From contig CADCHG010000010.1 of the NCBI GenBank assembly GCA_902801155.1, positions 1-53,172 of the forward strand: a stretch of DNA of 53,172 nt, given 5' to 3'. Source of the stretch: an uncultured Prevotellaceae bacterium (GTDB taxonomy: Bacteria; Bacteroidota; Bacteroidia; Bacteroidales; Bacteroidaceae). Under the pieces are notes generated by a model. The model ran no database searches and was not told the DNA's origin. It saw nothing but the letters and a program-made list of their open reading frames with translations. Positions within the stretch are counted from its first letter, which is position 1. The number at the start of each line of letters is the position of its first letter. Positions 40,367 through 48,905 of the stretch are shown here, one piece after another. Both the position numbers and the translations under genes were made by a program.

Positions 40367-42973
40367 TTAATCTTCTTCCTCTGTATTATTATCCGTATTA
40401 TTCTGCGCAGGCTGCTGTCCAGCATTAGGATCTGCAGCATTTGCAGTTTGATCAAGATTTAGATTAACAACTACATCGTCATCTTCATCATCACCACTAA
40501 CAGTTATGTCCTCTTCATTCTCACCAGACTTTCCATCTCCTGAAAGAACGACAAGATCATTGAAGCGTTGCTCATACTTTGCATAATCTTTCTTCTTGTA
40601 AAGATAGATCTTTCGAAGATCATCACTTACCTGACCGTCATTAAAGTAATAGAACTTATAACTTGGCTCCAACTTGAAAGAATGATGGAAGTATGCGAGA
40701 TAATCAGGAATATAGTTCGGACGTGCAACCTTCGTATTCTTGAAAGCTTCTGTACGAGCCGCCATAATTCCCTTCATATACCACTTCTTAGCATTATTAT
40801 CATCCATTGCATTTACAAGAGAATCAATATGATGCTGAGTAAGTCCCAACTGCTTAATTGTCATCAACTCAAGAGCTGCCTCTGTATAGAATACCGCATG
40901 GTTGTCTTTATGAGAAGAAAGCACCTCTTCCATCTCCTGAAGGTATGAATTTGTCTCAGATGGAGACATCTGCTTTGTCACACACTTCATGAAACGATCC
41001 TTGAAACTGATAAACATACGTAGCTTGGCAACCTTCGGATCATTCTGCTCTGATGCCTTGCCAAACCAGAAGTTCATATAACTTTGAGCACTGTCACGCT
41101 CATCCTTCATATAATAGGTGAGAATCTGATTGATAAGAATCTCACGACGGTTCTTCTGTGCGACATCAGTATTGCGAGCAGGTCTTCCCTGTACTCTTGA
41201 ACTACGAGTGTTAATGAAAGGACGAAGGATTTCAAGATCCGGAGCACCTTCCTTCATCTTAAGAATCGCCATTCTGTTTGCACAATACATAGCAAACTTC
41301 ACATTCTCATAACCAAGATCTTTTGTTACATGTCTGTAAGCAAGTCGGGTAATGATTTCCTGATCCTCAGGATCTTCAATAACATCAAAGAGGTTATAAT
41401 AGTCACCATCAGAAAGATCCTCCTTACCATCAATAAGGTTCTGCTTGTGCTCATAATAGAACGCAGCAACCTCAGGACCATTCATGATATGCTTACGCTC
41501 ATAACGATAAGTACAACGCATTCTACGCATTGACTCTAGGATAGGCACAATGTTTGTATCATAGAATGGAAGTATTCTGATACTACCCTCGCCAGAAGGA
41601 ATAACAGCACGAAGAGAGTCTGCCTTGTCCTTGTTTCCTTCTTCATCAAGTTGCTTAGCAACATCATCCCAGCTATATACCCTTGGAGCCTGCTTGCTGA
41701 ACTGTACGTCAGCCTTACCAAGACCACTACGGAGAATGTTATAAGCGACATCAAGACGACCAGAAGCAAGTTTACGGTTAGCCTCGAAACCACCATCAGG
41801 TGATGCTGTAGCCTCAATTGAAACCTGCATCAGAAGGTCACCATAAGATCTCAACTCATCAAGGAACGTCTCCTTGATAGAATCGTTCATAGCATCCTGA
41901 ATAAGAACAGACTTACCAACCTGGAAACGGAGCTTAATATCCTGATTCTTTGTTTCAAAGTTCTCATCAGCCTGAGTCGCGAACTCGTCAAGATCCATAT
42001 CGGCCTGAGATACCGCAAGATTAAGGAACTTATAATAGTTCTTCTTTGTACAAGAAGACTGACTCGCCCATTCAGCCAAATATATATGATGATAGTCAGC
42101 AACCTCAACAAGATATGGGAACTTATAATCCATACTTGGGGTGCGTTTCCTATAAACCACAGTTGTATCAATATCCACACGATTGTGCAGATTCAAAATG
42201 ATGCTACTTGAATAATAATCCTTCAACTTATCGTTCTTACGATAGTTGTAACCCATACGACGGTCCTGAAGCTCATGATATTCAGCACCCTCATAGCAAA
42301 GACCTTTTACATAGTCAACAGAGTCACCAGTCTCACACTCCACTGCATAAGGCTGAATAATAAGACGAGAGTCCTCTGCAACTGTACCAGCAGGAAGATG
42401 TACTACAATTGGAATATAGCAATTAATACCATCATCAAGAGCTGGAGCTGCAACAAGACTCAATGTATCACGGCTCTGACCTTGTACTTCAACATTGCTA
42501 AGCGTATGATTTCCTTTAAAGTCAATCTTCTTCTCTTCTACGTGGATATACTCAGTCTTACCGGCAACAGTTTCAATTACAATGAAATCAGCACCGTCAG
42601 AGGTAAGGTCATCGTCAGGATCGAAAGAAGTGACAAGCAACGCCATTCCCGGATACAAAACGCGAACATTGAAAGTACCGTTAGCCTTTGACTTCTTGAA
42701 GGTCAGCTTATGCTTGGCAACTGCATCATCAAAAGCAAGAGGATTAGTACCATTTGAAATCTCAGGCATAGTTGCCTCAAGAATTGCCTTGACTTCATTA
42801 GCTTTTTTCGTTGTCTTGAAGAGAGCATAACGAAGTGGCTTGGTGGTAACCTCATCACCAGTCTTGAACTGAACCTTGACACTAGCAGTAAATGGCTCAT
42901 CGCTCTGTGCCATAAGTGAATTACTTACGACAAAAAGCAACATTGTCAAAAGGATAAATAATTTCTTCATCAT
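40367..42973 (-). CDS. Large secreted protein with OmpA-like domain and acidic tail
   Basis: An 868-residue secreted protein (signal MKKLFILLTMLLFVVSNSLMAQ). Residues about 350-430 resemble an OmpA C-terminal domain: IKLRFQVGKSVLIQDAMND followed by VSIEATASPDGGFEANRKLASGR and LDVAYNIL, the pattern that binds peptidoglycan diaminopimelate. The long C-terminal half is helical and may hold repeat-like pairs, ending in an Asp/Glu/Asn-rich tail. The N-terminal 300 residues look beta-rich. DUF3868-type proteins of fimbrial operons also have an OmpA part; whether this one is related I cannot tell. It is 64 bp downstream of the DUF3575 gene. Confidence 0.75.
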   Translation of the reverse strand: MMKKLFILLTMLLFVVSNSLMAQSDEPFTASVKVQFKTGDEVTTKPLRYALFKTTKKANEVKAILEATMPEISNGTNPLAFDDAVAKHKLTFKKSKANGTFNVRVLYPGMALLVTSFDPDDDLTSDGADFIVIETVAGKTEYIHVEEKKIDFKGNHTLSNVEVQGQSRDTLSLVAAPALDDGINCYIPIVVHLPAGTVAEDSRLIIQPYAVECETGDSVDYVKGLCYEGAEYHELQDRRMGYNYRKNDKLKDYYSSSIILNLHNRVDIDTTVVYRKRTPSMDYKFPYLVEVADYHHIYLAEWASQSSCTKKNYYKFLNLAVSQADMDLDEFATQADENFETKNQDIKLRFQVGKSVLIQDAMNDSIKETFLDELRSYGDLLMQVSIEATASPDGGFEANRKLASGRLDVAYNILRSGLGKADVQFSKQAPRVYSWDDVAKQLDEEGNKDKADSLRAVIPSGEGSIRILPFYDTNIVPILESMRRMRCTYRYERKHIMNGPEVAAFYYEHKQNLIDGKEDLSDGDYYNLFDVIEDPEDQEIITRLAYRHVTKDLGYENVKFAMYCANRMAILKMKEGAPDLEILRPFINTRSSRVQGRPARNTDVAQKNRREILINQILTYYMKDERDSAQSYMNFWFGKASEQNDPKVAKLRMFISFKDRFMKCVTKQMSPSETNSYLQEMEEVLSSHKDNHAVFYTEAALELMTIKQLGLTQHHIDSLVNAMDDNNAKKWYMKGIMAARTEAFKNTKVARPNYIPDYLAYFHHSFKLEPSYKFYYFNDGQVSDDLRKIYLYKKKDYAKYEQRFNDLVVLSGDGKSGENEEDITVSGDDEDDDVVVNLNLDQTANAADPNAGQQPAQNNTDNNTEEED

Positions 42974-43037
42974 TCTTATATCTGCACCTAAACTGACAGA
43001 TGACTATTATTGATTATACAAACTGTATATAAATTGC

Positions 43038-43598
43038 TTACTTTAAAACGTATGAGATCGAGATGCCGATTCGTGTAGGAAGAAGATAGTATCCACGCGC
43101 ATTTGCCTGAGTGAAACCATTTTCCTTTGAGTCCTCATCGCGAGAGCCTACAAAATTCTCCTTTTGGTTATAGTATACTGCGCCATAACCAGCATGGAAG
43201 TCAAGACTTAGACGGCGAGTAATGTTATAAACATATCCAAATGTTAGACCTGCACCAACCGCATCACCTTTGTAGGTTTTATTCTTCCATTCAATGTCAT
43301 AACGTCCACCAATAGCACCCAAGCCCATGAAGATTCCATGCACAGGGCGATGAGAAAGATAGTAACGGAATTCAGGCTGAATAAGCGTAGCCTCGATATT
43401 CTTTCCCAGGGCCTTCCACCCATAGATAAAATTTACGCCAAAAGAGGTCTTATTGCCTGTGACGATTTCCATACCAAGTGATGGAGCCATCATAGCATCC
43501 ATTGCCAAGTCTGTATTTATAGCTACCATCTGAGCTTTAGCACTCAGAGATATAACAACAGCACATACTATAGAGAGTATTTTCTTCATTCTTTTCAC
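43038..43598 (-). CDS. DUF3575-family outer-membrane protein
   Basis: A 186-residue protein with signal peptide (MKKILSIVCAVVISLSAKAQ) and the DUF3575 pattern: MVAINTDLAMDAMMAPSLGMEIVTGNKTSFGVNF, QPEFRYYLSHRPVHGIFMGLGAIGG, and KTYKGDAVGAGLTFGYVYNITRRLSLDFHAGYGAVYY. DUF3575 proteins are small outer-membrane barrels seen in Bacteroidales fimbrial and related operons. It starts 4 bp after the lipoprotein gene stop. A second DUF3575 domain begins the operon (44503-46212), so this unit has two. Confidence 0.85.
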   Translation of the reverse strand: MKRMKKILSIVCAVVISLSAKAQMVAINTDLAMDAMMAPSLGMEIVTGNKTSFGVNFIYGWKALGKNIEATLIQPEFRYYLSHRPVHGIFMGLGAIGGRYDIEWKNKTYKGDAVGAGLTFGYVYNITRRLSLDFHAGYGAVYYNQKENFVGSRDEDSKENGFTQANARGYYLLPTRIGISISYVLK

Positions 43599-43602
43599 TT
43601 AA

Positions 43603-44493
43603 TTAAAATGTAATATCTCCAAGATTAATGATACGACGTTTTGTCCCATCATCTTCTTGACCATCAACTACAGTGTAACTAACAGACTTCATCTCAGGAA
43701 TTGTTGATGTATCATCACCTCTGAAGCGCACGTAGATATTGGCTGTACCAGTTTTAGAAACACCAAGCACGGTCAGATATTGCTTAAACTCCCTCTTCGT
43801 ATCCTTTGCAGTACCACCAATAGAAAGAACACACTTTACCTTGCTACCTCCGACTACAGCGCCATTCGGTTTCTTCTTTCCTATGATGTCACATATTTCA
43901 ACATACACATTCTGGGCTGCACGACTTGACGTAATACTTCCAGAAACCTTATATTGTGTTGTAAGTTTATAAGGCTTTTGAAAAGTAGCATGTGCCTCCT
44001 GCCCTAACTTTACTTCCACCAACATAGTAGAATCCGCATAAATCCCAGCAGAATTGCTTGATACATATTTCCCAGACAGAGCCTTTTTAACCCCTTCATC
44101 AGAAGTGTTATACTCTGTAGTCTTACTTGAAATAATCACATTGCCATAATATTGACTTCCCTTGGAAAGAGCATCAAAATCAAAATTCTGATAGTCATAG
44201 CCAGTGTTTCTACTTATAGCATAGAACTTATACTTTCCCATAGGAATATTTGTCAACTTATTTTCTTTATTGAAATTATAAGTAAACACTGTATCACAAC
44301 TACCGGCTGTGTTTGTAGCAAAAACCACAGTACGAGTAGTTGGCCAATCTGCCAGACTCACCGTAACAGCCGTACTCTTCTTCTGCTCAGCTAGTTCTCC
44401 CTCTGAAAGCAAATCAACTTGCGAACATGAAGCAAAAGAGGCAGAAACCACAGCTATTGACAATATATTTCTGAATATCTTATTCATTTTCAT
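43603..44493 (-). CDS. Surface lipoprotein, DUF5119-like
   Basis: A 296-residue lipoprotein with lipobox FASC near residue 22 (SASFASCSQVD). The following part, VTVSLADWPTTRTVVFATN and IPMGKYKFYAISRN, resembles DUF5119, a domain found in lipoproteins of Bacteroidales fimbrial-type loci. The middle and end are beta-rich. Two ATGs at 44493 and 44487 both give a good signal peptide. It lies 9 bp after the coiled-coil gene. It may be surface-exposed, but no adhesin motif is evident. Confidence 0.72.
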   Translation of the reverse strand: MKMNKIFRNILSIAVVSASFASCSQVDLLSEGELAEQKKSTAVTVSLADWPTTRTVVFATNTAGSCDTVFTYNFNKENKLTNIPMGKYKFYAISRNTGYDYQNFDFDALSKGSQYYGNVIISSKTTEYNTSDEGVKKALSGKYVSSNSAGIYADSTMLVEVKLGQEAHATFQKPYKLTTQYKVSGSITSSRAAQNVYVEICDIIGKKKPNGAVVGGSKVKCVLSIGGTAKDTKREFKQYLTVLGVSKTGTANIYVRFRGDDTSTIPEMKSVSYTVVDGQEDDGTKRRIINLGDITF

Positions 44494-44502
44494 TATCCCC
44501 GA

Positions 44503-46212
44503 TTAATTGTTATTTTTCGCAGCCTTTGCAGCAGCTTTTGCCTCTGCCTCAGCCCTCTTCCTTGCTTCCTTCTCAGCCTTAGCAGCTTCCTTCTCAGCCT
44601 TAGCCTTTGCTTTAGCCTCTTCCTGAGCTCTCTTCTTAGCCTCACGCTCTGCCTTTGCAGCCTCAGCCTGAGCATCAGCATCAACGCCGCCATTGAGAGT
44701 CTGGCTCTGCTTCTTCAACTGCTCTTCACGCTTCTTCTGTTGTTCTTTTTCCTGCTTTTCGAGATAGCGCTGCCATTCCTTTCTTTCGGCTTCACGTTGC
44801 TTTTCCTTAGCTGCCTGCTTAGCCTCACGCTCCTTCTGGAGAGCCTTCTGTTCAGCATCGTACTTTCTCTGTTCAGCATAAGCCTCATTCATACGCTTAC
44901 GCTTCTCATTCTCGTACTTTCTGTTTTCTTCGGCCATCTGCTTCTCCATAGCCTTCTCCTCTGCAGCCTGCTGCTTCAAGAGAGCCTTCTCCTCTGCATC
45001 AAGAGCCTTCTCAAGCTTGCGTTCCTCAGCCTCTTTCAGCTTATCAGCCTCAATCTGCTGGCGAACCTGCTCTTCAACCTTACGGGCATTAGCCTTATCT
45101 ACGAGGGCAATACTATCTTCCTTAGCCTTCTCCTCTGCAGCCTTGATACGCTCCAGACGCTGCTGCTCACGTGCCTGCTCCTGAATCTTACGAGCCTGCT
45201 CCTCACGAGCCTTGTCAGCCTTACGCTTCATATCTCGTGTATCAGCAAGTTTCTGGTCAATAATACTCTCATGATTCCTCATATTTATAATAAGGAGAGA
45301 GTCGTACTTATTCTGATAGAAACGGTAAATCTTCAGATACTCCATATCGCGCTTACGCAATTCAGCACGATAGTCAAGCTCTGCAAGAACCTTTTCCTGA
45401 TACTTCAAGTCAACATCGTATCTCCAACGATACTTTGTGTATATATTAGCCTTGCCCACACGATATACAAGACCGACGCGAGCCTCGGTCAAGATAGGGA
45501 ATGGCACAATCTTCAAGCCTGACTTCTCTTCTGTAACATAATAGGAAGACGTCTGACTGTCATGGCTATACTTCTCATAATTAGTAAGAGCGAAACCTGC
45601 GCTGAAACCAAAATCAAGGTCAACGCTCTTTCCGCTTGGGAATATATAAAGAGGACGAATCACACCATACTGAAAACCCAAGGTGTATGCCTGGCCCTGA
45701 ATTCCCTCCTTACCAAAAAGGAAAGAATAGTCATCATACGCCAAATAGCCTCCACGATACCAAGTAGTACGAGGATGCTTTGGACGACGACGACGACCAG
45801 AGAGGATTTTCTCATAAGTATGACGATGCGGTCCCAAGTCGTTGGTAGTCTTTCGAGTACGCCAATAATTACGGAACTCTCCGCGGACCTCGAACAGATT
45901 ATACACAACACCCGGATTATAGGTATGCTTAGTATTCCAGTTACCCCTAACATTAAGTCCAATGGCATTACGACTCCAGTTATATTTGCCAAGGTCAAAC
46001 TCAACGCCGAAGTTTGCCAACAGCATCATCCAGTCCACACCATTTGTACGAAGGGAAATACGATCGCTAAATGTAAGCGAATCGAGCTTATGATCATCAG
46101 CCATCTTCTTCTGTGCAAAAACACATGAAGATGAAACTAGCATCATAAGCAGCACGCAATATTTCAGCCCTTTTAAATTCACTGTTTTAATCAAAACTTT
46201 AATATATAACAT
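44503..46212 (-). CDS. DUF3575 barrel fused to a long charged coiled coil
   Basis: A 569-residue protein. After the signal peptide (ending SSSCVFAQ) residues about 45-300 form a DUF3575-like part: ISLRTNGVDWMMLLANFGVEFDLG, GYLAYDDYSFLFGKEGIQGQAYTLGFQYG. From about residue 320 to the end there are about 250 residues of Lys/Glu/Ala-rich sequence with coiled-coil spacing (REEQARKIQEQAREQQRL, then AKAKAEKEAAKAEKEARKR), resembling TolA's long helix. A barrel with an extended helical arm could reach across the periplasm. It is the first gene of the operon. Confidence 0.8.
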   Translation of the reverse strand: MLYIKVLIKTVNLKGLKYCVLLMMLVSSSCVFAQKKMADDHKLDSLTFSDRISLRTNGVDWMMLLANFGVEFDLGKYNWSRNAIGLNVRGNWNTKHTYNPGVVYNLFEVRGEFRNYWRTRKTTNDLGPHRHTYEKILSGRRRRPKHPRTTWYRGGYLAYDDYSFLFGKEGIQGQAYTLGFQYGVIRPLYIFPSGKSVDLDFGFSAGFALTNYEKYSHDSQTSSYYVTEEKSGLKIVPFPILTEARVGLVYRVGKANIYTKYRWRYDVDLKYQEKVLAELDYRAELRKRDMEYLKIYRFYQNKYDSLLIINMRNHESIIDQKLADTRDMKRKADKAREEQARKIQEQAREQQRLERIKAAEEKAKEDSIALVDKANARKVEEQVRQQIEADKLKEAEERKLEKALDAEEKALLKQQAAEEKAMEKQMAEENRKYENEKRKRMNEAYAEQRKYDAEQKALQKEREAKQAAKEKQREAERKEWQRYLEKQEKEQQKKREEQLKKQSQTLNGGVDADAQAEAAKAEREAKKRAQEEAKAKAKAEKEAAKAEKEARKRAEAEAKAAAKAAKNNN

Positions 46213-46345
46213 TTTTTAACCCCAAACATGTCTACCACACATAGGAGCATTCTTTCTTCAACTTATATCTCCTAACTAATTGAAATTGTAGCAGTTACGG
46301 GCGACCCCAATAATAAAATCAGTATGAAGACCCTAAAACTGACTG

Positions 46346-46377
46346 CAAAGTTAAATATTTTTAATTGAATATGCAAA
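46346..46377 (-). promoter_or_regulatory. Promoter of the six-gene envelope operon
   Basis: Leftward -33 TTTG (complement of CAAA 46374-46377), 20-bp spacer, -7 TAACTTTG (complement of CAAAGTTA 46346-46353). The leader is about 127 nt. It is the only good promoter between 46212 and 46619. Confidence 0.78.
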
Positions 46378-46529
46378 CAAATTCTCAACTTTTATATTTT
46401 TTTTAACATATCTATCAACTTTTACAAAAAAACTCAAAACAGCAATATCGCTGACACTCTTTCGTAGAAAGTCATGTTTCAAGCCGTTTTTTGCACCCAT
46501 CAACATCCACCTTTGGGAAAGGGATTCAG

Positions 46530-46573
46530 AACGGACTTACAACGGACCTGGAACGGACCTACATCGGACTTGC
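46530..46573 (+). repeat. 11-bp tandem array A4 (four units)
   Basis: AACGGACTTAC, AACGGACCTGG, AACGGACCTAC, ATCGGACTTGC; CG at 46532, 46543, 46554 and 46565. The first three units equal units 1, 3 and 4 of array A1, so A1 and A4 differ by gain or loss of a unit. Otherwise the 46213-46619 gap has only the operon promoter. Confidence 0.85.
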
Positions 46574-46619
46574 ATTAGAGCGTTTTCTCAGCATGCAAAA
46601 AGTATCACGAGAATGATGA

Positions 46620-48722
46620 CTACCTCCATAGGACTTTCTTGCCATCAGCGATTATAACGCCATTGTTCTTTTGTCCAACAATACGACCATTGACATCGTA
46701 TTTCCTTTTACTCTTAACACTCTCATAGTCATTCACTTCCACATTATTAATATAAGAGGTGGTTCCTATGGTTGTTTTCGGGTGATAAACGCCACTTGAA
46801 TAGTAGTATTCTCCTGCCGAGGCCGTGTACCAGACATATTTGCTTGAACCATCCGCTGTCGGTGTATATTTACCATCCGACGTCAATGTACTTGAGGGCA
46901 TTGTCTTGTCGAAATCCTCATAACATTCAAATTTTACATCTACGCCTTCCAGAATTGGAGCATCCTCAGAAAGTGTACCCGACAAATATTGCTTTAGCAC
47001 ATTATATGCATTAACGATTGCAGACTTCGGAGCATGCTTGTATGCCCAAAGCGGTACACCGGCATTACTAACACAGCTAATACACAAAGCAGGCATATCC
47101 GTAAACCCATCTATGTTTTGCTCCGCTATAACACCATAATATGCGACGCCCGAGATTGTCAACTTAATAAAGGATTTCCCCTCTTGGGTAAACTCCCAAG
47201 TTCCCGTTTTGTCTCCTGAAATCTTTCCACCTTCTGAAAGCACTATTGAAATTGGAGTAGCCTCTGCATAACTCTTATGGTTCAACTTATACGTGTGAAT
47301 CAGCAACTGGTAGGTTCCAGCAACGATCTCATTTGAGTAAAGACGTCCCGTCTCTATCTGAGCCTGAGTCGTTTTCATTGCTGTATATCTGAAAGGAGAA
47401 GCAACAAGCCAACCATATTCGTTCTGAAACAACTGACGTACACGTACCTGATGATGAACAGTACCGTTGTTAAACTTTGTATGATATACGACAAACGCAT
47501 TTCCATCAGCATCCACACAAGCTGAATTATGCCCTTCCGCGCACTCTCCAACAGTCATTGTTCCCCAGTTGTTAAAAGCGCCAAGAAGTTTCATTCCTCT
47601 GTTTGACGTGGCGTTTGGTCCAAAGTTTAGCTGATAATTGTTAAATATTGCAAAATTTCCCGATGCATCCTTATAAGGTCCGGTAGGAGACGAAGAGCGG
47701 AACACGCGCATCTCATATCCCCCATCAGGCGCATAGCCACCATAACTCATGAAAAGATAATAATAGCCACCTATATATTTTATATAAGGTCCCTCGCCTG
47801 AAACATAATACCCTCCGGCTATTTTCTTTCCAAAATACTGGTCGGAAGTGGCATTGGCACTAAGAGTCGTCCCCGAATAAGTATAGGTATAGTCACGAAG
47901 TCCTGTATTCTTGTCGAGCTTCAACATAAAGATTCCTCCCGACCATGAGCCGTAGGTAAGCCAAAGCTCACCTTCCTCATCATAGAAGACACAAGGATCT
48001 ATGCAGTTCGGATAGTAGGTTCCCCACTTGCTACCTGCACTTGAGAAACGAGCAGGAAGTGCTTCTGAACCTGTTACGATTTTCATATCGGTCTTGGCAA
48101 CATCCACCTTCTTGCCTGAGTAAGAAACATTATTGAAACCTCCGAACACTATCGGGGCCTCATATTTGAAAGGACCAGTCGGACTATCCGCAGTAAGAAG
48201 AACTATAACCGATGCCCAGTTATCTCCGTTTAGCGAAAGATACATGCACCATTTCTTCATCTGCACATTATATATAATGTCAGGAGCCCACATATCACCA
48301 GCTATCCACTCGGCAGCATTTGACGAATAGATTGAGCAATAGGCTCCGGCATCAAAAGAGCCTAATGTCTCTGTGACGATATCAGAGCCTCGCTTCACCT
48401 GCACCTCATGGGTAGGACAGGAAGAAAAAGCCGTTTTATAGCTTTGGCCAAGAAAAGCCGAATGTTCCTTACCTGTATTTATTGCCGACCAGTTGACCAA
48501 ATCCTTTGACTTGGCAACTCCGATATGAGAACCTACTATATAATAGTATGCATCAGAGGGATTATAGACAACCGACGGATCATGAACCGCCACATTATTA
48601 TATGTCTTTGCCTTCTGCATGTTCTGAAGCTGCGAAGACGACAGTTTCGTCTGTGCAGACAAAGCCGAAGGCAATAGCATCCATGACAAAAAAGATAATA
48701 TCCAGAGTTTCATTTCAGTCAT
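46620..48722 (-). CDS. Secreted GH43 glycoside hydrolase (arabinan-active type)
   Basis: A 700-residue secreted enzyme. After a signal peptide the five-bladed propeller shows the GH43 triad: Asp48 in VAVHDPSVVYN, an Asp in YPNCIDPCVFYDEEGELWLTYGS, and a Glu in YVSGEGPYIKYIGGYYYLFMS; CAEGHNSACVD supplies the histidine near the metal. These fit arabinan-degrading GH43 enzymes. From about residue 430 come two beta-rich domains of unclear function, and the C-terminus (YDVNGRIVGQKNNGVIIADGKKVLWR in pieces) resembles Prevotella sorting tails. ATG 48722 and 48713 are both possible starts. Confidence 0.85.
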   Translation of the reverse strand: MTEMKLWILSFLSWMLLPSALSAQTKLSSSQLQNMQKAKTYNNVAVHDPSVVYNPSDAYYYIVGSHIGVAKSKDLVNWSAINTGKEHSAFLGQSYKTAFSSCPTHEVQVKRGSDIVTETLGSFDAGAYCSIYSSNAAEWIAGDMWAPDIIYNVQMKKWCMYLSLNGDNWASVIVLLTADSPTGPFKYEAPIVFGGFNNVSYSGKKVDVAKTDMKIVTGSEALPARFSSAGSKWGTYYPNCIDPCVFYDEEGELWLTYGSWSGGIFMLKLDKNTGLRDYTYTYSGTTLSANATSDQYFGKKIAGGYYVSGEGPYIKYIGGYYYLFMSYGGYAPDGGYEMRVFRSSSPTGPYKDASGNFAIFNNYQLNFGPNATSNRGMKLLGAFNNWGTMTVGECAEGHNSACVDADGNAFVVYHTKFNNGTVHHQVRVRQLFQNEYGWLVASPFRYTAMKTTQAQIETGRLYSNEIVAGTYQLLIHTYKLNHKSYAEATPISIVLSEGGKISGDKTGTWEFTQEGKSFIKLTISGVAYYGVIAEQNIDGFTDMPALCISCVSNAGVPLWAYKHAPKSAIVNAYNVLKQYLSGTLSEDAPILEGVDVKFECYEDFDKTMPSSTLTSDGKYTPTADGSSKYVWYTASAGEYYYSSGVYHPKTTIGTTSYINNVEVNDYESVKSKRKYDVNGRIVGQKNNGVIIADGKKVLWR

Positions 48723-48755
48723 TTTTTTTAGTTCGGTCAGTCAGTATTTTCGGGG

Positions 48756-48787
48756 CAAAAATACAATTATTTTTCAACATCAACAAA
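48756..48787 (-). promoter_or_regulatory. GH43 promoter
   Basis: Leftward -33 TTTG (complement of CAAA 48784-48787), 20-bp spacer, -7 TATTTTTG (complement of CAAAAATA 48756-48763), 33 bp before the start. Confidence 0.7.
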
Positions 48788-48838
48788 TTTTCCAAGATAT
48801 TTTTTTGAGAAACGGCACGATGTTTGGTAATTTATTAC

Positions 48839-48846
48839 TATATTTG
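48839..48846 (+). promoter_or_regulatory. GH51 -7 element
   Basis: TATATTTG, 59 bp before the GH51 start codon. No TTTG lies 19-21 bp upstream of it, so the promoter may need an activator. Confidence 0.5.
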
Positions 48847-48905
48847 CAGAAAGTTTACAACTTAAATCATTACAACTAGCTCTAAATTATATCAAAAACA
48901 ATATT

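Noticed and set aside
44740-45522. Long plus-strand open frame (260 codons) with Leu-rich translation
   Set aside because: It is the antisense of the Lys/Glu-rich coiled-coil gene; the composition is a mirror of GAG/AAG codons, not a membrane protein.
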